47,897 nt of DNA from an uncultured Collinsella sp. (GTDB taxonomy: Bacteria; Actinomycetota; Coriobacteriia; Coriobacteriales; Coriobacteriaceae). The stretch spans positions 1 to 47,897 of the forward strand of contig CAJKFS010000016.1 in the NCBI GenBank assembly GCA_905199225.1, given 5' to 3'. Below, piece after piece: positions 30,642-40,279 of the stretch. The notes beneath the pieces were generated by a model, which made no database searches, was not told where the DNA came from, and worked only from the letters and a program-made list of their open reading frames with translations. Every line of letters begins with the position of its first letter. Positions within the stretch are counted from its first letter, which is position 1. The position numbers and the translations under genes were made by a program.

Positions 30642-32588
30642 TTAGCTATCGGAATGGCCAGCCGCCGCCTCGGCGCGCTCGGCATTCCACGCAACGAGCG
30701 CCTCGTGGACCGCCTTGGCAACATCGGCAGGTATGCCGCGAACTTCCGCGATCTCTTGCTCGCTCGCCGCGCGCAAACGCTTCATCGAACCAAAATGGCG
30801 CATAAGGGCACGTTTTCTGGTGGGTCCCACGCCTGGAACGTCATCGAGTACCGAAACTGTCATGGCTTTATCGCGCAACTCACGATGGAATGTGATTGCA
30901 AAACGGTGCGATTCATCGCGCACCTGTTTAATTAGATAGAGCGAAGCAGACCCGGTCGGCAGCACGACGGGAGTCTCGTCCCAAGGCACGAAAACTTCCT
31001 CATCGGCCTTTGCCAAGCCACAAACTGGTATATCGAGCCCAAGAGCCTCAAGTTGCTTGATCGCAGCGGTCAATTGCGGCTTACCGCCATCGACAACGAG
31101 CAAATCGGGGCGCGAGCCAAAACGCTCGTCGGCCATGCGCTCGGGAGCATAGCGTCGTCCCAAAACCTCGGACATCGACACGAAGTCGTTTGCCTCGTCC
31201 AATTCGGCCTGAATTTTAAAACGACGGTACTGGCTCTTGTCGGCGCGTCCGTTGGTAAACACCACCATCGAGGCGACCGTAAAGGTGCCATGCAGTGTAG
31301 AGATATCGAAGCACTCGATACGCAACGGCGGCGATGGCAGCGCCAACGCACTTTCGAGCTCCAGGAGCGCTTGATTGGTGCGGTCGTCAGCGTACCCCGT
31401 TCGCATCATGTAGCGCATGAGGGCATGGCGCGCATTTTTGGATGCCATATCGAGCAGACGGTACTTTTCGCCACGCTGCGGCCTATGGAGATGGCATGAA
31501 CGCTCGCGCTTGCCCGCAAGCCACTCCCCCAGCGCCTCCGCATCCTCAAGCTCGACAGAGAGGTTTATCTCAGCTGGAATATCAGCCGTCTCGTCGTAAT
31601 AGCGCTTAAGAAAGCCCGATTGAAGTTCCTCTTCGTCGACATCCAAACCCTTATCGAGAATAAACTCGCAGGTTCGAACCGTTCGGCCCTCGCGAACGAC
31701 GAAGACGCAAGCGGCGGAGATGGTCTCCTCGCGATAGAACCCGATGACATCGATATCGACACTGGAGGGAAAAACGACTTGCTGACGATCGTCCAGACCC
31801 CTGATGACCTCCAAACGACGTTTGACGCGTGCCGCGCGCTCAAAGTCGAGCGCCTCGGCTGCATCCGTCATCTCGGAGGTCAGCTCATCGACGACATCCT
31901 TGCGATGGCCCGACAAAAAGCGCTCGACACGCTTGACGTTCTTGGCATAGTCTGCCGGGGAAATCGCGCCGACACACGCACCCGGGCCGCGCCCGACATG
32001 GTAGTCAAAGCAGGGACGCCCGTTTTGCGCGCAAATCATATTGACGATGTCTTCCTCGCCCTTATGGGACTCGACGATACGACGACAACGACGCCACTCC
32101 GCACAGGATGCGGAGCAGATGGGGATAACCTTGCGCAGCGTATCTATCGTCTCACGTGCCGCACGGCTATCGGTATAGGGTCCAAAATAGCGCGTTCCCG
32201 GCTTATGACGCTCACGCGTATATTTGATAGCGGGATACAGGTCGCCCTTTGTAATGGCGATAAAGGGGTAGCTCTTGTCATCCTTGAGGTCGACGTTAAA
32301 GTACGGATGGTACTGACCAATCAAATTGCGCTCGAGCACCAACGCCTCATGCTCGGTCTCCACCACGATATAGTCAAAGCTCGCCACCAGCTGCATCATC
32401 AGCGGGATCTTTTGACGCTCATCCTGCAGTGTCACGTATTGACGCATGCGGGCGCGTAGGTTTTTCGCCTTGCCCACGTAGATGACATCGCCCTTGGCAT
32501 CCTTCCAAAGGTAGCAACCGGGCTGTGTGGGAACGCGCGAAACCTGCTCGGCAAGCGTTGGTATGTTGTCGTGACCGGCCACGCGCAC
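30642..32588 (-). CDS. uvrC: Excinuclease ABC subunit C
   Basis: 648 aa cytosolic nuclease making both incisions in nucleotide-excision repair. GIY-YIG domain at 15-95 (PGCYLWKDAKGDVIYVGKAKNLRAR), a UvrB-contact UVR motif at about 205-240 (LTSEMTDAAEALDFERAARVKRRL), an RNase-H-like 5'-incision domain (RIECFDISTLHGTFTVASMVVF, LVVDGGKPQL) and C-terminal tandem helix-hairpin-helix (VPGVGPTRKRALMRHFGSMKRL). The start is GTG 32588, directly after the murJ stop; a second GTG two codons later fits equally. Translation is probably coupled to murJ. Confidence 0.96.
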   Translation of the reverse strand: MRVAGHDNIPTLAEQVSRVPTQPGCYLWKDAKGDVIYVGKAKNLRARMRQYVTLQDERQKIPLMMQLVASFDYIVVETEHEALVLERNLIGQYHPYFNVDLKDDKSYPFIAITKGDLYPAIKYTRERHKPGTRYFGPYTDSRAARETIDTLRKVIPICSASCAEWRRCRRIVESHKGEEDIVNMICAQNGRPCFDYHVGRGPGACVGAISPADYAKNVKRVERFLSGHRKDVVDELTSEMTDAAEALDFERAARVKRRLEVIRGLDDRQQVVFPSSVDIDVIGFYREETISAACVFVVREGRTVRTCEFILDKGLDVDEEELQSGFLKRYYDETADIPAEINLSVELEDAEALGEWLAGKRERSCHLHRPQRGEKYRLLDMASKNARHALMRYMMRTGYADDRTNQALLELESALALPSPPLRIECFDISTLHGTFTVASMVVFTNGRADKSQYRRFKIQAELDEANDFVSMSEVLGRRYAPERMADERFGSRPDLLVVDGGKPQLTAAIKQLEALGLDIPVCGLAKADEEVFVPWDETPVVLPTGSASLYLIKQVRDESHRFAITFHRELRDKAMTVSVLDDVPGVGPTRKRALMRHFGSMKRLRAASEQEIAEVRGIPADVAKAVHEALVAWNAERAEAAAGHSDS

Positions 32589-34271
32589 CTACTTGCGACG
32601 AAGCAGCGCCGAGACCTCGGGCATCTTAAGGACGACGGCAAGGCCAAAGGTAACAGCAAGCGAGACGACACCCGCAACGCAAACGTAGCCAAGAGTAATC
32701 AGAATCGAGCCACCAAGTGCCCCGACAAAGTGCTCAAGCGCCCACATGACGCCGGCGCCTGCGGCAGCACCCAGGCCACCGAGCAAAAGGCCAAAGAAAC
32801 CGCCATGCAGGATAGATTTGACCTGAAGACCACGCAGACGACGACGCAGCCACCACAGCGAACAGCCGACCAAGATCACGTAGTCGACGACATACGAAAG
32901 CGCGATTGCGGGCATACCGAAGCCCAGTACAACGCCAAACAGCAGAACCGAGCCGGCCTGGCCGATGGCGGAATACAAGCAATAGCGGCTATAGGGCTTC
33001 ATGTCGAGCAAGGCAGAGAAGCTCTTCTGCATCAACACGACCACGCCGTAGAGCGGCAGCGAGAACGCCAGGTAGACAAGGAACTCGGACACCAGCGCCA
33101 CACCGGACTCATCGAACTTGCCAGCGCAGTAGATCATGTTGAGCGGACGCGCGAAGACAATCAGGTACAGCGCGAATGGAATCAGGAAGAACAGCATCTG
33201 GGCGACGCCACGCGAAATGCCCGTGCGGACGCTGTCGTAATCCTTCTCCTGTGCGTCGTGAGAGAGCTCGGTATAGAGCGCCGTCGAAAGCGAGGCGGCA
33301 ATCAGCGCGTAGGGTAGCGTGTACCACAGGCGCGCATAGGCGATGACGGAAGGACCAGTCTCGGGCTGGACCACCAGCGCAGCAGCGTTGGTGATAGAAG
33401 TCGAGACAAACATGCACACCGTGGCGAGCAGCGTCGGGATACCGAGCGCAATCGTCTGGCGCAGTGCGGGGTCCTTAAAGTCGATATGGATATGGGGATG
33501 CACGCCGTGCTTGCCAAGCGCGGGGATCTGACATGCCATCTGAACAAAGACACCGAGGGTCGTACCGGCCGCAATCAAGATGATGCCGGCACGTTCGCCA
33601 AACTGTGCGGACACGGGCGCAAAGCCCATAAAGCTCGCAATGACGATCACATTGTTGAGGACCGGGGCAAACGTCGACCAGAAGTAGTCGCGGTGTGCGT
33701 TGAGGACGCCCGAAAACACCGAGCCCAAACCATAAAACAGAATCTGGATGGCAAAGAAACGGAACATGAACGCAGCGGTATCCATGCTGCCGCCGTCACC
33801 CGAAAGGAACGATTGCGTCCAGATAAAGCCCGGGGCGAACACGGTCCCCAGCAACGAAATGCCACCCAGCACCAATAGCAGAATACCGAGCAGGTTGCCC
33901 ACGTACTCGTTAGAGGCCTCGCGACCCTGCTCACGCCTCACGCCCATGTACACGGGCAAAAACGCCGTCACGAGCATGCCGCCCATCACGAGTTCGTAGA
34001 GCATATTGGGCAGGTTGTTGGCGACCTGATAGGAAGACGAGAGCAGCGACATGCCGATAGCGGCCGCCATTGCCCACGTGCGGATAAAACCGGTGACGCG
34101 AGACACGATGGTCAGGATGGTCATAAGCCCGGCGGAACGACCAACCGTGGAGTAGTCCGACGAGCCCATGTCGTCAGTGTCGTCTCGCGACGAAGAAGCT
34201 TCGGATGAGGGTGTCTGAGGCGCAGATTCTTTTGCAAAATGAGCTCCGCGCTTCAATTCTTCCTGCGGCAT
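32589..34271 (-). CDS. murJ: Lipid II flippase MurJ (MviN family)
   Basis: 560 aa inner-membrane protein moving lipid II across the membrane for peptidoglycan synthesis. A Ser/Asp-rich cytoplasmic tail of about 45 residues precedes AGLMTILTIVSRVTGFIRTWAMAAAIG, the first MATE-like helices. NNLPNMLYELVMGGMLVTAFLPVY is the MurJ hallmark. About 14 hydrophobic segments can be counted. ATG 34271 has GAGGA seven bases upstream and lies three bases after the ybaK stop. It forms a ybaK-murJ-uvrC unit. Confidence 0.93.
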   Translation of the reverse strand: MPQEELKRGAHFAKESAPQTPSSEASSSRDDTDDMGSSDYSTVGRSAGLMTILTIVSRVTGFIRTWAMAAAIGMSLLSSSYQVANNLPNMLYELVMGGMLVTAFLPVYMGVRREQGREASNEYVGNLLGILLLVLGGISLLGTVFAPGFIWTQSFLSGDGGSMDTAAFMFRFFAIQILFYGLGSVFSGVLNAHRDYFWSTFAPVLNNVIVIASFMGFAPVSAQFGERAGIILIAAGTTLGVFVQMACQIPALGKHGVHPHIHIDFKDPALRQTIALGIPTLLATVCMFVSTSITNAAALVVQPETGPSVIAYARLWYTLPYALIAASLSTALYTELSHDAQEKDYDSVRTGISRGVAQMLFFLIPFALYLIVFARPLNMIYCAGKFDESGVALVSEFLVYLAFSLPLYGVVVLMQKSFSALLDMKPYSRYCLYSAIGQAGSVLLFGVVLGFGMPAIALSYVVDYVILVGCSLWWLRRRLRGLQVKSILHGGFFGLLLGGLGAAAGAGVMWALEHFVGALGGSILITLGYVCVAGVVSLAVTFGLAVVLKMPEVSALLRRK

Positions 34272-34274
34272 CGC

Positions 34275-34775
34275 TCAGTCCTCTCTCGTAATCGCGGCAA
34301 CCGTCGCCCCGCAAAATGCAATTAAATCATCGGGTGCAAGCTCGAGCTGATAACCACGCTTGCCTCCCGAAATAAAAATGGTATCCCAAAGGACACACGT
34401 CTCATCAATGAGCGTCCGGTAGCGTTTTTTCATACCGACCGGGCTGCAGCCGCCGCGAACGTAGCCAGTCGCCGCAAGCAAATCCTTCACATGCATCATG
34501 GCCAAGGACTTCTCCCCCGCGGCACGCGCGGCGGACTTTAGATCGAGCTCGTCGGCAACAGGGATGCAGCACACGACATAGTCGTTGGACGGTGTCACAC
34601 AGACCAAAGTCTTAAATCCTTGACCGGGCTCCTCGCCAAGCTGCTCCGAAATCGCGACCCCCAGGCCCACCGACTCATCACCATCGTCTTCGTACGTATG
34701 TAGAACATAGGAAATGCCGGCGCTTTCCAGCTCGCGCATCGCATTGGTTTTTGGCGTCTTTACAGCCTTTGCCAT
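34275..34775 (-). CDS. ybaK: Cys-tRNA(Pro)/Cys-tRNA(Cys) deacylase (YbaK/EbsC)
   Basis: 166 aa cytosolic editing protein that clears misacylated Cys-tRNA(Pro). KTPKTNAMRELESAGISY is the usual N-terminus. TLVCVTPSNDYVVCCIPVADELDLKSAA and GYVRGGCSPVGMKKRYRTLIDE carry the conserved residues of the INS/YbaK fold, including the GxxSPxG-type loop. ATG 34775 has AAAGGA six bases upstream; the longer frame upstream is not supported. First of ybaK-murJ-uvrC, 132 bases after uvrA, with a hairpin between. Confidence 0.92.
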   Translation of the reverse strand: MAKAVKTPKTNAMRELESAGISYVLHTYEDDGDESVGLGVAISEQLGEEPGQGFKTLVCVTPSNDYVVCCIPVADELDLKSAARAAGEKSLAMMHVKDLLAATGYVRGGCSPVGMKKRYRTLIDETCVLWDTIFISGGKRGYQLELAPDDLIAFCGATVAAITRED

Positions 34776-34856
34776 GACATATCCTTTCCCTCGCATTCGG
34801 ACGTAAGGATTAAGTATATGTCCAATTCGGCTGCATACGTCACTTCGGCACAGCAA

Positions 34857-34887
34857 GCGCCATCGAATCACAAGGAGTCGATGGCGC
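34857..34887 (-). terminator. Hairpin after uvrA
   Basis: Perfect 10-bp stem GCGCCATCGA/TCGATGGCGC, 20 bases past the uvrA stop on the minus strand, followed by TTGCTGTGC. The stem is strong but the T-run is poor, so it is probably a terminator of moderate strength. Confidence 0.6.
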
Positions 34888-34907
34888 CCATAAACTGAAT
34901 CGTCTAT

Positions 34908-37787
34908 TTATTGAGCATCAAGTTGAGCCTGACGCTCCCGGTCACGCCTGAGCAACGGCGCCAAAAACTTGCCCGTATAACTCTGCGGACAGTCCGCAAC
35001 CTGCTCCGGTGTGCCCGAAACCACGACGGTTCCACCGCCGTTACCGCCTTCGGGACCCATATCGATCAGGCGGTCGGCAACCTTGATGACATCAAGGTTG
35101 TGCTCAATCACCAGCACGGTGTTGCCCGCATCGACCAAGCGCTGCAGCACATCGAGCAGCTGGCGGACGTCCTCAAAATGAAGGCCGGTCGTCGGCTCGT
35201 CCAAAATATAGAACGTCTTGCCCGTCTGGCGTCGATGAAGCTCCTTGGCGAGCTTCACACGCTGTGCCTCGCCGCCCGAGAGCGTCGTGGCGGGCTGGCC
35301 CAGGCTCACGTAGCCCAAGCCTACATCGTACAGCGTCTGGAGCTTGCGCTTAATCTGCGGGATATTCCCAAAGAAGGCCAGCGCCTCGGTGACGCTCATG
35401 TCGAGCACGTCCGAGATGGTCTTGCCACGGTAGGTGACCTCGAGTGTCTCGCGGTTGTAGCGTTTACCGCCGCAAACTTCGCAGGGAACGTAGATATCGG
35501 GAAGGAAGTGCATCTCGATCTTGATCTGTCCGTCGCCCTTGCACGCCTCACAGCGCCCGCCACTCACATTAAAGGAGAAACGACCCGGCGAGTAGCCGCG
35601 CGCCTTCGACTCCGGCGTACTCGCAAACAGCGCGCGAAGATCATCCCACAGGCCGATATAGGTAGCAGGGTTGGAACGCGGCGTGCGGCCAATCGGCGAC
35701 TGGTCGATATCGATAACCTTATCGATACACTCGATGCCCTCGATTTTCTTATACGGACCCACAGGGCGCGTCGAACGGTGAATGGCATTCGTAAGGGCAG
35801 GCGCAATAGTGTCGGTAACCAGGGAGCTCTTGCCCGATCCCGACACGCCGGTAACAACCGTAAGCGTACCAAACTCGATCTTGGCGGTAACGTTTTTGAG
35901 GTTGTTGGCGCGGGCGCCCGTGATCTTAAGGCAGCCGCGACCGGGCTTGCGGCGTTCATCGGGAACCCGAATCATTCGCTTGCCGGTCAGGTAGGCACCC
36001 GTCATCGAATCGGGGCACGCCATGATATCGGCAGGCGTTCCCGCGGCGACCACGTGTCCGCCGTTCACGCCCGCACCGGGGCCCATGTCGATCACATAGT
36101 CGGCAGCACGAATCGTATCCTCATCATGCTCGACGACGATGACGGTATTGCCGATATCGCGTAGGCGCTCAAGCGTCTTGATCAGGCGCTCGTTATCGCG
36201 CTGATGAAGACCGATCGAGGGCTCGTCCAGAATATAGAGCACGCCCATGAGACCCGCGCCGATCTGCGTTGCCAGTCGAATACGCTGGGCCTCGCCTCCG
36301 GAAAGCGTCGCCGAGGCACGGTCGAGGGTCAGATAGTCGAGTCCGACATCGACCAGAAAGCGCAGGCGCTCCAGGATTTCCTTAACGATGCGCCCGCCGA
36401 TAAATTGTTGGCGCTCGGTAAGCTCCAAGCCCTCAAAAAACTCGAGCGACTCGCGACACGATAGGCAGCAGACCTCGTAAATGGACTTACCGCCTATGGT
36501 AACGGCGAGCATCTCGGGGCGCAGACGAGCACCATGGCAACTCGAGCACGGCTCCTCGCGGATGTACTTCTCCAAGCGCGCCTTGGTGTTCTCATTCGTC
36601 GTCTCGGTATAGCGCTCGTACAGGATATTGCGCACGCCCGAGAACTTGGTGTCCCACTGGCTGCGGCGCCCATCGAGCTTTTGATAGTCGACCGAAATCT
36701 TCTGGTCGCCCATGCCGTCTAAAAACGCGCGACGCACCCGCGGAGGCAGATCCTCCCACGGCGTATCGACGCTCACCTTAAAATGCTTGCAGACCGCGGC
36801 AAAGATTTGCGGATAGTAGTTGGAATTGCCGAACAGGCTGCCAAAGACACCGTCGGCAATCGACTTTGAGGGGTCTTCGATCAGCGCCTCGGCATCGACC
36901 GTCTTCTTAAAACCCAGGCCATCGCACTCGGGGCACGCGCCATAGGGAGCGTTGAACGAAAAATCACGCGGCTGAAGATCGTCAATGGAGTGACCATGCT
37001 CCGGGCACGCCAAGGCCAACGAATACTCCAGCAGCTCGCCCTCGGTCCCCTCGGGAGCATCACGATCGGGCAGCATGTACACGTTTACATTGCCGTGAGC
37101 CAGCGCGGTCGCCTGCTCAACAGACTCGGCGATACGGCCCAGAGAGTTCTCACGGATCACGATGCGATCGACCACGACCTCAATATCGTGCTTGAACTTC
37201 TTGTCCAGATCGATCGGATCGTCGAGCGAGCGCACTTCACCGTCGACACGCACGCGGCTAAAGCCCTCGGCGCGAAGGTCCTCAAACAGTTTGGTGTACT
37301 CGCCTTTTCGCCCGCGCACCACCGGTGCCAGCACAAACGCGCGACGGCCCTCCCCCGCCGCCAAGACCTTGTCGGCAACCTGGTCGGTCGTCTGACGCTC
37401 AATGACGCGGCCGCATTCGGGACAGTGCGGGGTGCCCACACGGGCGAACAGCAGGCGCAGATAGTCATAAATCTCGGTTACGGTGCCAACCGTCGAGCGA
37501 GGGTTTTTAGACGTCGTCTTTTGGTCGATCGACACCGCCGGCGAAAGGCCGTCGATTGAATCCAAGTCGGGTTTGTCCATCTGACCCAAGAACTGGCGCG
37601 CATAGCTCGAAAGACTCTCGACGTATCGACGCTGGCCCTCGGCATAGATAGTGTCAAATGCCAGCGAACTCTTGCCCGAGCCAGAAAGACCGGTAATGAC
37701 CACGAGTTGGTCACGCGGAATGGAAACATCGATATCACGGAGGTTGTGCTCACGAGCGCCGCGAATAACGATAGAAGAATCAGACAT
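34908..37787 (-). CDS. uvrA: Excinuclease ABC subunit A
   Basis: 959 aa cytosolic DNA-damage sensor, an ABC-type ATPase with two nucleotide-binding domains, working with UvrB. First Walker A GLSGSGKSSLAFDT near 32-38, a zinc module with CPECGRVIERQTTDQV, signature LSGGEAQRIRLATQ, and Walker B LYILDEPSIGLHQRD. The second half has GVSGSGKSSLVTDT, a zinc finger CEACKGDGQIKIEMHFLPDIYVPCEVCGG (conserved Cys only listed), LSGGEAQRVKLAKEL and FYILDEPTTGLHFED. ATG 37787 has AAGGAG five bases upstream. Monocistronic, divergent from the LtaS-like gene. Confidence 0.97.
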   Translation of the reverse strand: MSDSSIVIRGAREHNLRDIDVSIPRDQLVVITGLSGSGKSSLAFDTIYAEGQRRYVESLSSYARQFLGQMDKPDLDSIDGLSPAVSIDQKTTSKNPRSTVGTVTEIYDYLRLLFARVGTPHCPECGRVIERQTTDQVADKVLAAGEGRRAFVLAPVVRGRKGEYTKLFEDLRAEGFSRVRVDGEVRSLDDPIDLDKKFKHDIEVVVDRIVIRENSLGRIAESVEQATALAHGNVNVYMLPDRDAPEGTEGELLEYSLALACPEHGHSIDDLQPRDFSFNAPYGACPECDGLGFKKTVDAEALIEDPSKSIADGVFGSLFGNSNYYPQIFAAVCKHFKVSVDTPWEDLPPRVRRAFLDGMGDQKISVDYQKLDGRRSQWDTKFSGVRNILYERYTETTNENTKARLEKYIREEPCSSCHGARLRPEMLAVTIGGKSIYEVCCLSCRESLEFFEGLELTERQQFIGGRIVKEILERLRFLVDVGLDYLTLDRASATLSGGEAQRIRLATQIGAGLMGVLYILDEPSIGLHQRDNERLIKTLERLRDIGNTVIVVEHDEDTIRAADYVIDMGPGAGVNGGHVVAAGTPADIMACPDSMTGAYLTGKRMIRVPDERRKPGRGCLKITGARANNLKNVTAKIEFGTLTVVTGVSGSGKSSLVTDTIAPALTNAIHRSTRPVGPYKKIEGIECIDKVIDIDQSPIGRTPRSNPATYIGLWDDLRALFASTPESKARGYSPGRFSFNVSGGRCEACKGDGQIKIEMHFLPDIYVPCEVCGGKRYNRETLEVTYRGKTISDVLDMSVTEALAFFGNIPQIKRKLQTLYDVGLGYVSLGQPATTLSGGEAQRVKLAKELHRRQTGKTFYILDEPTTGLHFEDVRQLLDVLQRLVDAGNTVLVIEHNLDVIKVADRLIDMGPEGGNGGGTVVVSGTPEQVADCPQSYTGKFLAPLLRRDRERQAQLDAQ

Positions 37788-37980
37788 GGAAGCTCCTTGC
37801 CTCCTATTGCATCGAATCATACTGCCGATGAGTTTAGCGCACTCGACGCGCACAGATGTTCGTAATACAAGATTCGCAGACCTTTAGCTTTGCGTATCGG
37901 GCGCTTTGTTTCTCGAAATGCCGTGGAAAGGTTACAGTAATCTAATACTGAACTTAATTTGCTGTAACAGAGGAACGTCC
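37788..37980. other. Divergent intergenic region uvrA / LtaS-like gene
   Basis: 193 bases holding both promoters. GTTACAG (37931-37937) and CTGTAAC (37962-37968) form an inverted repeat just upstream of the plus-strand gene, around A/T-rich -10-like strings (TAATCT, TAATAC). It could be an operator. No recognisable SOS (LexA/DinR) box was found in front of uvrA. Confidence 0.4.
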
Positions 37981-40134
37981 ATGACCGAAGATATCCCCCT
38001 TGAAATCACTTCGAGCGACATGGCCAATCTGCCCATATTCATCGCCGTCCTTATCGTGGCCGCCGTCGTCGTGCGCGTGTATTTTTCAATTAAACGCAAC
38101 GAAAAGCCACCCATTGCCCGCGTCTTTTGGTGCGCGACGCTCCTCATCCCGCTCGGCGTGGTAGCTGCATGGGTTACGAATCAATTGCTCGTAAATGAGG
38201 GCAGCTCCCTATGGGTCCTTTCTTATTCGGCGCTCGGTGCTGCCGCCGTCATGCTTCTTGTCGAGCCCTTGGTTTCGGGACTTATCGACCAAACCGATCT
38301 TGCGACGGGAACGGTTGCCTGTATTTGCCGTGACATCCTTGTCATCGCCGCTGTTTCAGCGCTCTCGTTCGTTTCACTCGAAATTGCCTGTAACGAAACG
38401 TTCTATCGCATTCCCGCCAACTCATTCGGGTTTTCCGTCGGGCTGCTCGCGACGGTTCTGCTCTCCCTTTATTTGCTGGGACAGCGTCATGGAGGCGTCA
38501 TGGCCCTCGTGCCCGTCGCCTGTTGCATCCTTGGCATTGCCGAGCACTTCGTCATAACGTTTAAAGGTGAGGCCATCCTGCCAAGCGATATCTTGGCCCT
38601 TGGCACCGCAATGGAAGTGAGCGAGGGATACGAGTTTACCTTTACCGCCGGAATCGTAACCTCTCTCGCCCTGCTGGAGATTTCCCTGGGGCTTCTTTCG
38701 CTCATCCGACCGCGAAAGCTCCGTACGCCCACCCATGTCTTCCCCGCTATCGCCACTAACCTCTGCGCTTTTCTGCTAGTGACCGTTGTGGGGCTCTCAG
38801 GCTTTTCCAACATCGACTTGGAGCAGGCGCTGGATTTTGGATTTGACCGTTGGCAGCCCATCACCACGTATGCGTCTCAGGGTTTTATCACTTCGTTCAC
38901 CGAAATGGTCAACGAGTTGCCCATTGAGAAGCCCGAAGACTATACGCCCGATGAGGCGCAGAGCATCGAGCAGGAGCTCGCCGCCACCTACGACAGCACG
39001 TATGGCTCGAGCGAGCAGCGCGCGGCGGCCGTTGCCCAGTTCAATGAAATCAAGCCGACGATTGTTGCCGTCATGAACGAGAGTTTTAGCGACCTTTCGT
39101 GCTTTGAGCAGCTCCAGGCGGCCGGGTACACCGGCCCCGCATTCTACAACTCGCTTCCCGACACACTTGTTCGCGGCACCATGCTCGCTTCGGTCGCCGG
39201 TGGCGGAACGGCGAACTCCGAATTCGAATTTTTAACCGGAGCGACAACGGCATTTGTCGGATTGGGCAAAATCCCCTATCAGCTGTATCAGATGAATGGC
39301 GTAAACAGCCTGGCAAAGGACCTTAAAGAGCTTGGGTATACCGCTACCGCTATGCACCCGCAAAACCCCGTCAACTACCATCGAGATAAAATCTATCAGC
39401 AGCTGGGCTTTGGAGACTTTCTTTCAATCGGCGATTTCGAAGGTGCGTCCTATTACCATGCCGGCGTATGCGACTACGTCACCTACGACAAGATACTCGA
39501 TCTGCTTAGAACCGACGAAGCCCCGCAGTTCATCTTTGACGTCACGATGCAAAATCACGGCGGCTACGACTATGGCACCGTTCCCGCCGAAGAGCTGACA
39601 AACTATTGGGTCGAGGGAGCCAGCGAGGGCGCCAATAGCGCGCTCAACACCTATCTCACCTGCATCAATGCATCCGACCGGGACCTCGAGTACTTTATCA
39701 ACGAGCTCCGCAATATCGGCAGACCGGTTGTCCTTGTCTTTTTTGGCGACCATCAGCCGAGCGCCGCAACGACCCTCAACGACGAGCTGTACCCTCAGGA
39801 AGATACGGCAGACCACGCTTTCCGTAACTACCAGTCGACATATTTCGTCTGGGCTAACTATGAAATCGCCGGCAATACCGAGCTCAACGTCTACGACACC
39901 GTCGGGGCAAACGAGATTGCAGCCATTACCCTTAATAAGATCGGCGCCCCGCTCACCGACTATCAAAAGGCCCTGCTTGCAACAAGGTCAGATGTGCCCA
40001 CCATCAATGTCGCCGGCTACCTTGGTGCCGACGGGCTGCGCTACGACTTGGAATCTGAAGACAGCCCATACGCCTCGACGATCGACAAGCTGCAGCGCAT
40101 GCAATACCTCGAGTTTGCCAGCAAAGTTCAGTAA
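37981..40134 (+). CDS. LtaS-like membrane sulfatase (lipoteichoic-acid-synthase family)
   Basis: 717 aa. The N-terminal about 275 residues contain seven or so transmembrane helices (for example 19-33, 52-70, 77-94, 115-133, 150-167). The extracellular sulfatase domain follows at about 355-680. Active-site residues of the family are visible: Glu367 in MNESFSD, nucleophile Thr410 in GGGTANSEFEFLTG, and the FFGDHQPS metal motif near 605. Such enzymes transfer glycerol-phosphate from phosphatidylglycerol onto lipoteichoic or related polymers; the exact polymer in this organism is unknown. ATG 37981 has AGAGGA about six bases upstream. First gene on the plus strand. Confidence 0.87.
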   Translation: MTEDIPLEITSSDMANLPIFIAVLIVAAVVVRVYFSIKRNEKPPIARVFWCATLLIPLGVVAAWVTNQLLVNEGSSLWVLSYSALGAAAVMLLVEPLVSGLIDQTDLATGTVACICRDILVIAAVSALSFVSLEIACNETFYRIPANSFGFSVGLLATVLLSLYLLGQRHGGVMALVPVACCILGIAEHFVITFKGEAILPSDILALGTAMEVSEGYEFTFTAGIVTSLALLEISLGLLSLIRPRKLRTPTHVFPAIATNLCAFLLVTVVGLSGFSNIDLEQALDFGFDRWQPITTYASQGFITSFTEMVNELPIEKPEDYTPDEAQSIEQELAATYDSTYGSSEQRAAAVAQFNEIKPTIVAVMNESFSDLSCFEQLQAAGYTGPAFYNSLPDTLVRGTMLASVAGGGTANSEFEFLTGATTAFVGLGKIPYQLYQMNGVNSLAKDLKELGYTATAMHPQNPVNYHRDKIYQQLGFGDFLSIGDFEGASYYHAGVCDYVTYDKILDLLRTDEAPQFIFDVTMQNHGGYDYGTVPAEELTNYWVEGASEGANSALNTYLTCINASDRDLEYFINELRNIGRPVVLVFFGDHQPSAATTLNDELYPQEDTADHAFRNYQSTYFVWANYEIAGNTELNVYDTVGANEIAAITLNKIGAPLTDYQKALLATRSDVPTINVAGYLGADGLRYDLESEDSPYASTIDKLQRMQYLEFASKVQ

Positions 40135-40279
40135 GCCCGCCCATTCGCTTGGACCCATCGTATTGCAAGCACGCTCGGCCCAAATGCATCGCAAATGACT
40201 CCCGCTCGCAAACGAGGGTACAATGACGCTCGTGTCACATCACGGGGCCCCGGCCCCAACATATACAAAGGAGTCATAC
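40135..40279 (+). promoter_or_regulatory. Promoter region of the mrp gene
   Basis: TACAAT at 40219-40224 lies 18 bases after ATGACT and forms a reasonable promoter about 55 bases upstream of the mrp start. GGGGCCCCGGCCCC at about 40243-40256 is a G+C-rich self-complementary string in the leader. No clear terminator was found for the upstream LtaS-like gene. Confidence 0.4.
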